Assembly: GCF_013376045.1 (NCBI RefSeq)
Contig: NZ_JABMJG010000020.1
Location: forward strand, 1-49,581
Direction of reading: 5' to 3'
Source: Variovorax sp. SG517
GTDB taxonomy: Bacteria > Pseudomonadota > Gammaproteobacteria > Burkholderiales > Burkholderiaceae_C
DNA: 49,581 nt
Part shown: positions 1 through 9,628 of the stretch, in pieces
Position numbering within the stretch: position 1 is the first letter of the stretch
Layout of the letters: each line of letters starts with the position of its first letter
Position numbers and translations under genes: made by a program
The notes under the pieces: model-generated
Databases searched by the model: none
What the model saw: only the letters and a program-made list of their open reading frames with translations
What the model was told of the DNA's origin: nothing

Positions 1-907
1 TCCATCCTGGCTGCGCCTGCCGCTATCAATTCCCCCAAGATGTCTTCAGTCAGTCGGTCCAGTTCGACATCGCCGAAAAAACGCTTGCGAATCGCAGCCA
101 GATAGGCCGTGCCTCGTAGCCAAGCCTCCCAATCCACAATGGAGATCGACTGCACTTCCAGCAGCTTGAACTTCATCAGCACCTTGATGGCATGCCTGGC
201 GTGCTTGACCGGATCGCGCCGCAGGCTGTCCAGCCGACGCCGCGCAACAGACAGCGCCGCGTCGACGTTGTCGAACATGGCACCGTGCCCCGGAATCACC
301 TGCCGCGGCGAAAGCTCCGCGATCAGATCCAGCGTGGCCCCTATGTCGTCGAACGATGGCTCACCTGCCAGCTCGGGGAACGCGATACCAAATCCGTTTT
401 CCCACAGAGCGTCCGCTGAAATCAGCGTTCGCGTTCCTGGCTCGAACAGAATGACGGAGTGAGGATCGTGGCCCGGCGCGGCGTGAACCTGCCAAGGCCT
501 GCCCCAAGCACGCACTCGGCGCCAGGCTGCAGCAGTCCGGTAAAGACGAATCGCGGGCAGGTCTGCCCTGTCGCAAGGAAACTCAGGCCTTGCTGATCCC
601 AGCTTTCGACGAACGAAGCTTCTCCCGGCGGGATGTCCGTGCGAATCGATGGATAGTGCGCCTGCAGCGCCGCATTCCCACCGCAATGGTCGCTGTGCAG
701 ATGCGTGTTCAGAATGCGATCGAGAGGCCTGCCGCCAAGCACCGACTCGACGAGGGCGACCGTCTGCTCCGCATGCGTCGCATACCCCGTGTCGACCAGC
801 GCCGTTTCTTCGCCGCCCAAGAACAGCACATTGTTCGACGAAAGCCAGCCTCGCTCGAAAACGACTACATCCGCCGGCAGCCCGGCGCTCGCCGACGAAT
901 GGCGCAT
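1..907 (-). pseudogene. MBL-fold metallo-hydrolase, frameshifted and cut by window edge
   Basis: The reading frame starts at 907 and carries the metallo-beta-lactamase zinc motif HLHSDH in its N-terminal third, after the opening FERGWLSSNNVLFLGG. Near 502-505 (cccc on the plus strand) the frame breaks: the original frame runs to a stop at 422, while homologous sequence (WQVHAAPGHDPHSVILFEPG, then VIPGHGAMFDN) continues in another frame to the window edge without a stop. Adding one base in that homopolymer restores one continuous protein. The C-terminus lies outside the window. The gene starts 3 nt after the fadD stop, so the two are probably co-transcribed. Substrate unknown. The frameshift may be real or a sequencing error. 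Confidence 0.8.
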
Positions 908-910
908 CGC

Positions 911-2608
911 TCAGGCGCCCGCGCTGACGCGGAGTTCGCGGCGCAGGATCTTCCCGACATTGGTCTTGGGCAGCGATTCCCTGAACTCGATGTGCTTCGG
1001 CCGCTTGTAGCCGGTGAGCTGCGAGTTGCAGTACTGCAGCACCGCATCCTCGGTGAGCGTCGGATCCCTGCGGACCACGAAGACCTTGATGGCTTCACCC
1101 TGCTTCTCGTCCGGCACGCCCACCGCCGCGCATTCCACCACGCCCGGGCACAGCGAGATCACGTTCTCGAGCTCGTTGGGGAACACGTTGAAGCCGCTCA
1201 CCAGGATCATGTCCTTCTTGCGATCGACGATGCGGCTGTAGCCGTCTTCCTGCATCACCGCGATGTCGCCGGTGCGCATGAAACCATCGGCGGTGAAGGC
1301 CGCCGCAGTCTCGGCCGGCTGGTTGTAGTAGCCCTTCATCACGTTCGGTCCCTTGATGCAAAGTTCTCCCGGCTGGTCGACGGGCAGTGAATTTCCTTCG
1401 TCGTCCTTGATCGCGATCTCGATGCTGGGCAGCGGCAGGCCGATCGTTCCGGTGAACTCGGTGTTCGACACCGGGTTGTTCGTGCCGATCGCGCAGGTCT
1501 CGCTCATGCCCCAGCCTTCGATCATCGGACAGCCGGTGGCCTCGAACCAATTGCGCGCCGTGCCTTCGGAAGCGGCCATGCCGCCGGCCTGCGAGACGAA
1601 AAGCGTCGAGAAATCGATCGACTTGAACTCCGGATGCATCAGCAACGCATTGAACAAGGTGTTCACCGCGGGCAGCATGTGGAAGGGCCGCTTCTTCAGC
1701 ACTGCGATGAACTTGTTGAAGTCGCGCGGATTCGGAATCAGCGTCATGTGCGAGCCCTGGCGGATCACCAGCAGGCACAGCGTCAGCGCGAAGATGTGAT
1801 ACAGCGGCAGCGCCGCGATGCTGTTGACCTTTGCCAGATCGCCGGCGCGCGACAGCGCCGGCGTGAACCAGGCTTCGGCCTGCAGCGTGGCCGCGACGAT
1901 GTTGCGATGGGTCAGCACCGCGCCCTTCGACAGGCCGGTCGTGCCGCCTGTGTACTGCAGGAAGGCAATGGAGTCGAGGGTGCTCTGGTCCGGTCCCAGC
2001 GTACGGCCGCGCCCCTCCGAAATCACCTGGTTGAACGGCGTCACGCTGCGCCCGTCGCTCAAGGGCAGCTTGTAGGCAGGCACCAGCTTGGCGAGATGCC
2101 GCACGGCCATGGTGATCCAGGCGCCGTACAAGCCGCCGAGCAGATCGCCCATCGACGTCATGACCACGTGCTTGACCGGCGTGCGCTCGATCACCTTCTC
2201 GAGTGTCGACGCGAAGTTCTCGAGGATGACGATGGCCGTCGCGCCCGAATCCTTCAGCTGGTGCTCCAGCTCCCGCGCCGTGTACAGCGGATTCACGTTG
2301 ACGCAGGTGTACCCCGCGCGCAGCACGCCGCACATGGTGACCGCGAACTGCGGAATGTTCGGCAGCATGATCGCTACCCGCGCACCCGGCTCGAGCCCGC
2401 GCGACTGCAGCCAGGCGCCCAGCGCCTTCGACAGCGCGTCGAGTTCGCCGTAAGACATCCAGCGCTCCATGCAGACCGAGAACGGCCGGTCGGCATAGCG
2501 GGCGAAGGCTTCGTCGAACATCTGGGGCAGCGAGCGGTACTGCTCCGGATGAATCTCATGCGGCACGCCGGCCGGATAGTTCTGTCGCGCGGAAGATGTG
2601 GTCTGCAT
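911..2608 (-). CDS. fadD: Long-chain acyl-CoA synthetase (AMP-forming)
   Basis: The enzyme activates fatty acids to acyl-CoA through an acyl-adenylate, the entry step of beta-oxidation, at the inner membrane face. Visible motifs are the P-loop YTGGTTGLSKGA, the adenylation motif GWGMSE, the hinge region around RTGDIAVMQEDGY and the C-terminal lysine segment GKILRREL. At 565 aa it has normal FadD length. I chose the ATG at 2608 because AAAGGAG sits 6 nt upstream; an in-frame ATG at 2641 would add 11 residues without a good ribosome site. The MBL hydrolase gene follows 3 nt downstream. The 134 nt between phhA and this gene hold nothing else I can recognise. Confidence 0.93.
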   Translation of the reverse strand: MQTTSSARQNYPAGVPHEIHPEQYRSLPQMFDEAFARYADRPFSVCMERWMSYGELDALSKALGAWLQSRGLEPGARVAIMLPNIPQFAVTMCGVLRAGYTCVNVNPLYTARELEHQLKDSGATAIVILENFASTLEKVIERTPVKHVVMTSMGDLLGGLYGAWITMAVRHLAKLVPAYKLPLSDGRSVTPFNQVISEGRGRTLGPDQSTLDSIAFLQYTGGTTGLSKGAVLTHRNIVAATLQAEAWFTPALSRAGDLAKVNSIAALPLYHIFALTLCLLVIRQGSHMTLIPNPRDFNKFIAVLKKRPFHMLPAVNTLFNALLMHPEFKSIDFSTLFVSQAGGMAASEGTARNWFEATGCPMIEGWGMSETCAIGTNNPVSNTEFTGTIGLPLPSIEIAIKDDEGNSLPVDQPGELCIKGPNVMKGYYNQPAETAAAFTADGFMRTGDIAVMQEDGYSRIVDRKKDMILVSGFNVFPNELENVISLCPGVVECAAVGVPDEKQGEAIKVFVVRRDPTLTEDAVLQYCNSQLTGYKRPKHIEFRESLPKTNVGKILRRELRVSAGA

Positions 2609-2742
2609 GCAAGCTCCTTTGGCGCGGATTGTGGAAGGCACTCTGCCTCCGCGACCAGCGGGCTTGTCCTAGGGCAAGGGCGTGCGCTGTCGCGCGCGCG
2701 ATAGCTGCGCACGACAGCAGCCGCGAACAACCCTTCGGAGTT

Positions 2743-3618
2743 TCAGGCCTTGCCGGACTCGCCCGGCAGCAGCACTCCGGCCTCGATGTCGGTCGCGACC
2801 TTCAGCGACTCGTACAGCGGCGTGAAATCGGGCTCCGTGAGGTCGAACAGCTGCCTGAAGCTGTCGATCACGAAGTAGTTCGCCTGGTAGGTGTCGATCT
2901 TGTAGCGCGTGCGCATGGTGCGCAGCAGGTCCAGCGGCAGGCGTCGCGGCTCGTCGCTGAGCACGGCGTGCCTGAGTTCGCCCACCGAGCTGAGGATGCC
3001 CGCGCCGTATGCGCGCAGGCCGTCCGGCTGGCGGATCAGGCCGAACTCCACCGTGTACCAGTAGAGCCGCGCGAGCTTCTCGCCCGCGCCGAGCTCGTGC
3101 GCCTTGATGCCGCCCTGGCCGTAGCGCTGCACGTAGTCGGCGAAGGTCGGGTCGAACAGCATCGGCACGTGGCCGAACAGGTCGTGGAACACGTCGGGCT
3201 CGACGATGTAGTCGAACTCCTCGGGCTTGCGGATCCAGTCGGTCACCGGAAACTTGCGGTTCGCCAGCAGCGTGAAGAAGGGCAGCTCCGGAATCAGCCC
3301 CGGCACCGCGACGATCTCCCAGCCCGTGGCGCGGTGCAGGCGCTCGTTGAGCTCGTCGAAGCGCGGGATGCGGTCCTTCACGCCCAGCGAGGGCAGCGCC
3401 TTGATGAAGGCGTCGCAGGCCAGCCCCGGCAGCTGCGCCACCTGCCGCTCGTAGAGGCGGCGGTAGGTGTCGTGGTCGGCCGGCGTGTAGCTGGCCCAGT
3501 CCTGAGGGCAGGTGTAGTCGGCCAGCACCGCGCCGCCGCGCGAGTAGTCGCCGCGCGGCGGGCGGTCCGAGGCGCCATAGACGGCGGGGGTGACAACTGC
3601 GGCGGCGGGGGAGTCCAT
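2743..3618 (-). CDS. phhA: Phenylalanine 4-monooxygenase
   Basis: Non-haem iron, pterin-dependent hydroxylase converting phenylalanine to tyrosine in the cytoplasm. The 291-aa protein has the bacterial single-domain length and lacks the ACT domain of animal enzymes. The iron ligands are visible: H145 and H150 in FHDLFGH and E191 in YWYTVEFGL. It sits between pheC (makes phenylpyruvate or phenylalanine) and fadD on the same strand, and hppD, which consumes the tyrosine-derived keto acid, is two genes upstream. No pterin-4a-carbinolamine dehydratase gene, often next to phhA in other bacteria, is present in the window. Confidence 0.95.
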   Translation of the reverse strand: MDSPAAAVVTPAVYGASDRPPRGDYSRGGAVLADYTCPQDWASYTPADHDTYRRLYERQVAQLPGLACDAFIKALPSLGVKDRIPRFDELNERLHRATGWEIVAVPGLIPELPFFTLLANRKFPVTDWIRKPEEFDYIVEPDVFHDLFGHVPMLFDPTFADYVQRYGQGGIKAHELGAGEKLARLYWYTVEFGLIRQPDGLRAYGAGILSSVGELRHAVLSDEPRRLPLDLLRTMRTRYKIDTYQANYFVIDSFRQLFDLTEPDFTPLYESLKVATDIEAGVLLPGESGKA

Positions 3619-3645
3619 AGAAAAGCGGTCTCGGAGAAAGAAGGG

Positions 3646-4451
3646 TTACTTGAGCCAGCGGTCCATCGTCCGCTGGAAGTCGCCGCCGGCCTGCTGCAGA
3701 TGCAGCCACTGATCGACGTACGACTTGAAAGCCACGTCGTCGCGCGGCAGCATCCAGGCCATTTCGCCGTACTGGAGCGGCTTGTCGGGGTTGACCGCGC
3801 ACAGGCCCGGCTTGAGCTTCTGCTGCGTGATGGCCTCGGCCGCCTCGGTGACGAACACGTCGGCGCGGTTGGCGAGGATCTCGTCGAAGATCGTCACGTT
3901 CTCGCCATGCAGCGTGAGCTTGGCCTGCTTGAAGTTGGCGCGGGCGAAGCGCTCGTTGCTGCCGCCCGGGTTGAAGATGACGCGCACCGACGGCTTGTCG
4001 ATGGCCGCCACGCTCTGGTACTTGGCCACGTCGGCGCAGCGCGCGATGGGCGTCTTGCCGTTGACCATGTAGGGCGTGCTGAAGAAGGCGGCTTCTGCCG
4101 GTCGGTGGTGACCGACACGCCGCCTACGGCGATGTCGCACTTGCCGGCGCTCAGGTCGGGCAGCAGGTTGGCCCAGGTGGTCTTGACCCACTCGGGCTTC
4201 GCGCCGAGGCTGGCGCTGAAACCCGCCATCAGGTCGACGTCGATGCCTTCGAAGGCGCCGTCGGGCTTCTGGAAGCTGAAGGGCTTGTAGTCGCCCGGCG
4301 TGCAGATGCGCAGCACCGCGGCCTTCTGCACGGAGTCGAGGTGCGAGGCGCCGGCCGCCGGCGCGGCCGCGGGCGCCATCGCGCAACCCGAAAGAAGCGC
4401 GGCAGCCGCCGCGATGAAAGTCAGACCGATCGAAGGCGTACAGCTGCGCAT
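3646..4451 (-). pseudogene. pheC: Cyclohexadienyl (arogenate/prephenate) dehydratase, lipoprotein type, frameshifted
   Basis: Belongs to the periplasmic cyclohexadienyl dehydratase family, which evolved from solute-binding proteins and makes phenylpyruvate or phenylalanine outside the cytoplasm. Hallmarks match Pseudomonas PheC as I remember it: GDYKPFSFQKPDGAFEG, INPGG-type FNPGGSNERFARANF, the acidic TEAAEA segment, and DQWLHLQQAG near the end. The N-terminus is a lipoprotein signal with lipobox LLSGC (Cys23). Translation from 4451 reads correctly to RQK at 4092, then needs one extra G to continue as AAFFSTPYMV in the frame ending at 3646. As written the product is truncated; the single-base loss could also be a read error. 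It lies 27 nt upstream of phhA. Confidence 0.82.
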
Positions 4452-4488
4452 GCGTGCTCCAGAGGCAGGTAAATAAGGGAAGGGGCCC

Positions 4489-5616
<1,128 letters not shown>

Positions 5617-5758
5617 GTGCGGTCTCCGGTGGGTGGGAATTGAATGAATGGGCGCGAAATCGGCCGGTCATGCAATGTAGGCCGGATGTCTCTCAGGTTT
5701 TCTGCGTTTCCACGCGCATGCGGTGGCCTTGGCGCAGTAAAACTGCAAGAATGGAGAA
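5617..5758. promoter_or_regulatory. Divergent promoter region hppD / lrp
   Basis: This 142-nt divergent spacer must hold the promoters of hppD and of the Lrp-type gene. An inverted repeat GCAGT-AAA-ACTGC (5734-5746) lies 12 nt before the regulator start and could be an autoregulatory site. No clear -35/-10 pair stands out. The role in regulation is inferred from position only. Confidence 0.45.
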
Positions 5759-6232
5759 ATGGAAGCACTGGACAAGATTGATAGGCTCATTCTGCGCACG
5801 CTGCAAGCAGACGGCCGCGCCACCTACGACCAGATCGCCGAGCAGGTGAGCCTGTCGCCCAGCGCCGTGCTGCGGCGGGTCAAGCGGCTGGAAGAACACC
5901 GCGTGATCGACCGCTACGTGGCCCTGGTCCAGCCCGAAGCCGTCGGCCTGGGGCTGACCGCCTATCTCAACGTGCGGCTCGAAAAGCACACCGAGACCCA
6001 CAAGCGCAACCCCATGGACCTGTTCCGCGCCAGCGTTCAGACCTGGCCCGAGGTGGTCGAATGCGCCGCCCTCACCGGCGACATGGACTACCTGCTGCGC
6101 GTGGTGGTGGCCGACATGGCCCACTACAGCCGCTTCATCATGGACACCCTGCTCAAGCACCCCAGCGTGGAAGACTGCAAGACCAGCTTCGTGCTGGACC
6201 GTGTCAAAGCCACAACAGCTGTGCCCGTTTAG
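5759..6232 (+). CDS. Lrp/AsnC-family transcriptional regulator
   Basis: A 157-aa feast/famine regulator. The N-terminal helix-turn-helix spans roughly residues 5-55 (LDKIDRLILRTLQADGRATY, SPSAVLRRVKRLEE), followed by a RAM/ACT-type ligand domain with the typical segment ECAALTGDMDYLLRVVV and a closing VEDCKTSFVLDRVK. Such proteins bind amino acids and usually act on adjacent genes. Its divergent position next to hppD, pheC and phhA suggests it senses tyrosine, phenylalanine or a keto acid and regulates that block. The gene ends 109 nt before the GNAT gene. Confidence 0.92.
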   Translation: MEALDKIDRLILRTLQADGRATYDQIAEQVSLSPSAVLRRVKRLEEHRVIDRYVALVQPEAVGLGLTAYLNVRLEKHTETHKRNPMDLFRASVQTWPEVVECAALTGDMDYLLRVVVADMAHYSRFIMDTLLKHPSVEDCKTSFVLDRVKATTAVPV

Positions 6233-6313
6233 CCACATCCCGGTTGCGTGAGCGCCACGCACTCTGGGACTGGGTCACGAATGTGTCTTGGGATTGACCT
6301 TGTAGACTTGTTG

Positions 6314-6333
6314 TTTAAGGGAAAACCCTTAAA
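6314..6333. promoter_or_regulatory. Perfect inverted repeat upstream of GNAT gene
   Basis: TTTAAGGG-AAAA-CCCTTAAA is a perfect 8-bp inverted repeat ending 8 nt before the GNAT start codon at 6342. A -35-like TTGACC lies at 6294-6299, so the palindrome would overlap the -10 and start-site zone. It could be an operator or a 5' hairpin masking the start. No matching regulator is recognised. Confidence 0.5.
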
Positions 6334-6341
6334 GTTGGGCC

Positions 6342-7070
6342 ATGCTTACCGCCAAGACCCTTCTCAAGGCGTCTCTCGGCATTGGCTCTTTCCTGAAAGC
6401 GCCGATGGTCGAGGCGCAACCACGCGCAGTCAGTGCGCCTCAACCGGTGATGGTGCCAATCCGCTCGATCGGCCCCCGCGAACGCGAGCGCATCGCGCGC
6501 CACCTGCTCGATCTCACCCCGCACGACCGCTACCTGCGCTTCGGCTACGCGGCGGCCGACGAGCAGATCCAGCGCTACGTCGACAGCCTCGACTTCGAGC
6601 GCGACGAGCTCTTCGGCATCTACAACCGCCGCCTCGACCTGATCGCGATGGCGCACCTGGCCTTCGCCCCCGGCGACCAGCACAGCGACTGCGCCGAGTT
6701 CGGCGTTTCCGTGTCCGCCCATGCCCGCGGACGCGGCTACGGCGCCCGCCTGTTCGAGCGCGCCGTGGTCGTGGCGCGCAACGAAGGCGTGGGCATGCTC
6801 TTCATCCATGCGCTGAGCGAGAACGCCGCCATGCTGAAGATCGCCCGCAACGCAGGCGCCACCGTGGTGCGCAGCGGCGCCGAAGCCGAGGCTCACCTCG
6901 AACTGCCCAGCGCCACCTTCGACAGCCGCATGAGCGAGATCGCTTTGGAGCACTACGCGGCCGTCGACTTCGCCCTCAAGAGCCGCGCCAAGCAGTTCTG
7001 GGCCTTCCTGGCCAGCCTGCAGGAAGTGCGCAGCGGCATGCGCGACGCGAGAAAGAAGTCGGCGCCCTGA
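6342..7070 (+). CDS. GNAT-family N-acetyltransferase
   Basis: A 242-aa protein with a single GNAT fold. The acetyl-CoA pyrophosphate loop reads ARGRGYGARLF at about residues 129-139, preceded by the beta-4 strand CAEFGVSVS and followed by the helix and ENAAMLKIARNAGA segment typical of the family. The N-terminal 30 residues are a poorly conserved extension. The opening RSIGPRERERIARHLLDLTP resembles the GNAT proteins found with CoA-binding domains, but only the acetyltransferase is present here. The acceptor substrate is unknown. It precedes corC and lnt on the same strand, separated by about 108 nt. Confidence 0.85.
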   Translation: MLTAKTLLKASLGIGSFLKAPMVEAQPRAVSAPQPVMVPIRSIGPRERERIARHLLDLTPHDRYLRFGYAAADEQIQRYVDSLDFERDELFGIYNRRLDLIAMAHLAFAPGDQHSDCAEFGVSVSAHARGRGYGARLFERAVVVARNEGVGMLFIHALSENAAMLKIARNAGATVVRSGAEAEAHLELPSATFDSRMSEIALEHYAAVDFALKSRAKQFWAFLASLQEVRSGMRDARKKSAP

Positions 7071-7178
7071 GCTGTGCGGCCCCGGCGGCCGCCCGGCCCC
7101 GACCCCTCGGAAGGGCCCGGTAGAGCGTGTCACACGCAATCCGGTATCCTTGTCCCTCCTCAACTCCGCCCTCCTGCA

Positions 7179-8057
7179 GTGGCCGAACCTCACCCTGAAC
7201 GCGCTCCCGTCGAACGGGAAGACAAGCGCAGCTTTCTCCAGAAACTCGCCGAATTCATCCACCCCGGCCCTGATTCGCGCGACGAGCTGATCGAAACCCT
7301 GGCAGACGCCGAGGACAACGAGGTGATCGGCGCGGAGTCGCGCGTGATGCTCGAAGGCGTGCTGCGCATGGCCGACATGACCGCCGGCGACGTGATGGTC
7401 GCCGCGCCGCGCATGGACCTGGTGAACATCGACGCGCCTTTCGACGCGCTGCTGCACCTGGTCATCGACACCGCGCACTCGCGCTTCCCGGTGTACGAGG
7501 GCGAGAAGGAAAACATCATCGGCATCCTGCTCGCGAAGGACCTGCTCAAGCTGCAGCGCGCGCCGGGCCTGAACATCCGCGCGCTGCTGCGCCCGGCCAC
7601 CTTCGTGCCCGAGAGCAAGGGCCTGAACGACCTGCTGCGCGAGTTCCGCGGCAACCGCAACCACCTGGCGATCGTCATCGACGAGTTCGGCCGCGTGGCC
7701 GGCCTCATCACCATCGAGGACGTGCTCGAGCAGATCGTCGGCGAGATCGAGGACGAGTTCGACATCGCCGAGGACGAGGGCGACATCTTCGGCCTGGCCG
7801 ACCACACCTACCGCGTCTCGGGCGACACGCCCATCGAGCGCGTCGCCGAGGCCTTCGGCATCGTGTTCGACGAAGAGCAGCTCAGCGAAGACTTCGACAC
7901 CATCGGCGGCCTGATCGCGCACGAGATGGGCCACGTGCCCAAGCGCGGCGAGCACCATGCGATCGGCGGTTTCGACTTCGTGGTGCTGCACACCAAGGGC
8001 GGCGCGGTCCGCTGGTTCAAGGTGTCCCCGGCACGCGGCGGCGACGCGGCCGACTGA
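7179..8057 (+). CDS. corC: CorC/HlyC-family CBS-domain protein
   Basis: Cytoplasmic protein with two CBS domains (about residues 35-170: RMDLVNIDAPFDALLHLVID, then HLAIVIDEFGRVAGLITIED) and a C-terminal CorC/HlyC transporter-associated domain with DFDTIGGLIAHEMGHVPKRG. In Proteobacteria this family is tied to Mg/Co efflux, and the gene commonly precedes lnt, as here. I chose GTG at 7179 (292 aa, VAEPHPERAPVERED) because homologues begin there; an ATG at 7074 would add 35 proline- and arginine-rich residues that look like translated leader. Its stop overlaps the lnt start as TGATG, which indicates translational coupling. Confidence 0.88.
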   Translation: MAEPHPERAPVEREDKRSFLQKLAEFIHPGPDSRDELIETLADAEDNEVIGAESRVMLEGVLRMADMTAGDVMVAAPRMDLVNIDAPFDALLHLVIDTAHSRFPVYEGEKENIIGILLAKDLLKLQRAPGLNIRALLRPATFVPESKGLNDLLREFRGNRNHLAIVIDEFGRVAGLITIEDVLEQIVGEIEDEFDIAEDEGDIFGLADHTYRVSGDTPIERVAEAFGIVFDEEQLSEDFDTIGGLIAHEMGHVPKRGEHHAIGGFDFVVLHTKGGAVRWFKVSPARGGDAAD

Positions 8058-9622
8058 TGGCTCGCGCGCCGGCTTCCTCCTTCGCCTCCTTCTTTCGTCC
8101 GCTCGGTTTCGTCGCCGCCGGGCTCGCGCAGGCGCTCTCGATGGCCTCGCCGGTCGACGGCAAGCCGCTTTGGTGGCTGCAGCTGCTGTCGCTGGGCGCC
8201 CTGGTGTGGCTGCTCGACGGACTCCGCGTCCAAGGTGCCGGCTGGCGCCGCGCCGGATTGCACGGCTGGCTGTTCTCCACCGCGTGGCTCACCGGCAGCT
8301 TCTGGTGGCTCTTCATCTCGATGCACACCTACGGTGGCCTGCCGGCACCGCTGGCAGCCATCGCCGTGCTCGCGCTGGCTGCCGCGCTGGGTCTCTACTA
8401 CGCGGTCGCCGCTGCATGGTTCGTGGTGAAGGGGCCGCGGGGGCGGGTGGCGGGCGCGCTGGTCTTCGCGGCGCTCTGGACGCTGGCCGAGCTGGTGCGC
8501 GGCAGCTGGTTCACTGGCTTCCCGTGGGGCGCGGGCGGCTATGCGCACGTGGAAGGCCCGCTCGCCGCGCTCGCGCCGTGGGTGGGCGTGTACGGCATCG
8601 GCGCCGCGGCGGCGCTGGCCGTTGCGCTGGTCGCGCTGCATCGTCCGCTGCGCATCGCGGAGGCCGTCCCAGGCATCGTGCTGATCGCGCTCGTGTTCGC
8701 CGTGCCCAACCTCGTGCCCGCGCTTCGCGACGACGTGCGGGGCGACAAGGGCGCTGCGGGCAGCCTGAGCGTCGCGCTCCTGCAGGGCAACATCCCGCAG
8801 GACGAGAAGTTCATTCCCGGCGGCGGCATCGAGACTGCGCTGAGCTGGTACGGCGAGCAGCTGCGCGATGCGAAGGCTTCGCTCGTCGTCACGCCCGAGA
8901 CCGCCTTGCCGCTGCTGCCGCAGCAGTTGCCCGTTGGCTATCTCGAAGCGATCAAGGCCCGCTACAGCCAGGGCAGCCAGGCCGCCATCGTCGGCCTGCC
9001 GCTGGGCGGGCAGGGCACCTACAGCAACGCGGTGCTGGGGTTCCGCCCCGGCGACGAGCAGCCCTACGCCTACAGCAAGCACCACCTGGTGCCCTTCGGT
9101 GAATTCATCCCGCTGGGCTTTCGCTGGTTCATCCAGATGATGAATATCCCGCTGGGCGACTTCGCGCGCGGCGGGCTCGCCCAGGCGCCCTTCGTCTGGC
9201 AGGGCCAGCGCATCGCGCCGAACATCTGCTACGAGGACTTGTTCGGCGACGAGATCGGCGCGAACTTCCGCGACGAGGCCACGGCCCCCACCATCCTGCT
9301 CAACGTGAGCAACATCGCCTGGTTCGGCGACACGGTGGCCATCGACGAGCACCTGTCGATCTCGCGCATGCGCGCGCTGGAGTTCGCGCGGCCGATGGTG
9401 CGCTCCACCAACACCGGCGCGACCGTGGTGATCGACGCCCAGGGCCGCGTGACGCACGAGCTGCCGCGCCTCACGCGCGGCGTGCTCGAAGCGAACGTGG
9501 AAGGCCGTCGCGGCCTCACGCCCTTCGCGCGCTGGGTGGCGCCCTTCGGCCTCTGGCCGCTGTGGCTGCTGGCCATGGCCATCGTGGCGGTGGCCTGGGT
9601 GCAGGGCCGCCGCCAGAACTGA
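8057..9622 (+). CDS. lnt: Apolipoprotein N-acyltransferase
   Basis: Inner-membrane enzyme that adds the third acyl chain to the N-terminal Cys of lipoproteins. The 521-aa protein has several hydrophobic segments in the first 220 residues, a nitrilase-like periplasmic domain (about 235-490) and a last transmembrane segment near 500-518. The catalytic triad is visible as E281 (TPETALP), K341 (YSKHHLVPFGEF) and C391 (NICYEDLFGDEIG). The length is normal. It starts inside the corC stop codon (TGATG). The next gene converges from the other strand only 6 nt after its stop, so terminators, if any, must lie inside coding sequence. Confidence 0.95.
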   Translation: MARAPASSFASFFRPLGFVAAGLAQALSMASPVDGKPLWWLQLLSLGALVWLLDGLRVQGAGWRRAGLHGWLFSTAWLTGSFWWLFISMHTYGGLPAPLAAIAVLALAAALGLYYAVAAAWFVVKGPRGRVAGALVFAALWTLAELVRGSWFTGFPWGAGGYAHVEGPLAALAPWVGVYGIGAAAALAVALVALHRPLRIAEAVPGIVLIALVFAVPNLVPALRDDVRGDKGAAGSLSVALLQGNIPQDEKFIPGGGIETALSWYGEQLRDAKASLVVTPETALPLLPQQLPVGYLEAIKARYSQGSQAAIVGLPLGGQGTYSNAVLGFRPGDEQPYAYSKHHLVPFGEFIPLGFRWFIQMMNIPLGDFARGGLAQAPFVWQGQRIAPNICYEDLFGDEIGANFRDEATAPTILLNVSNIAWFGDTVAIDEHLSISRMRALEFARPMVRSTNTGATVVIDAQGRVTHELPRLTRGVLEANVEGRRGLTPFARWVAPFGLWPLWLLAMAIVAVAWVQGRRQN

Positions 9623-9628
9623 AACCGG

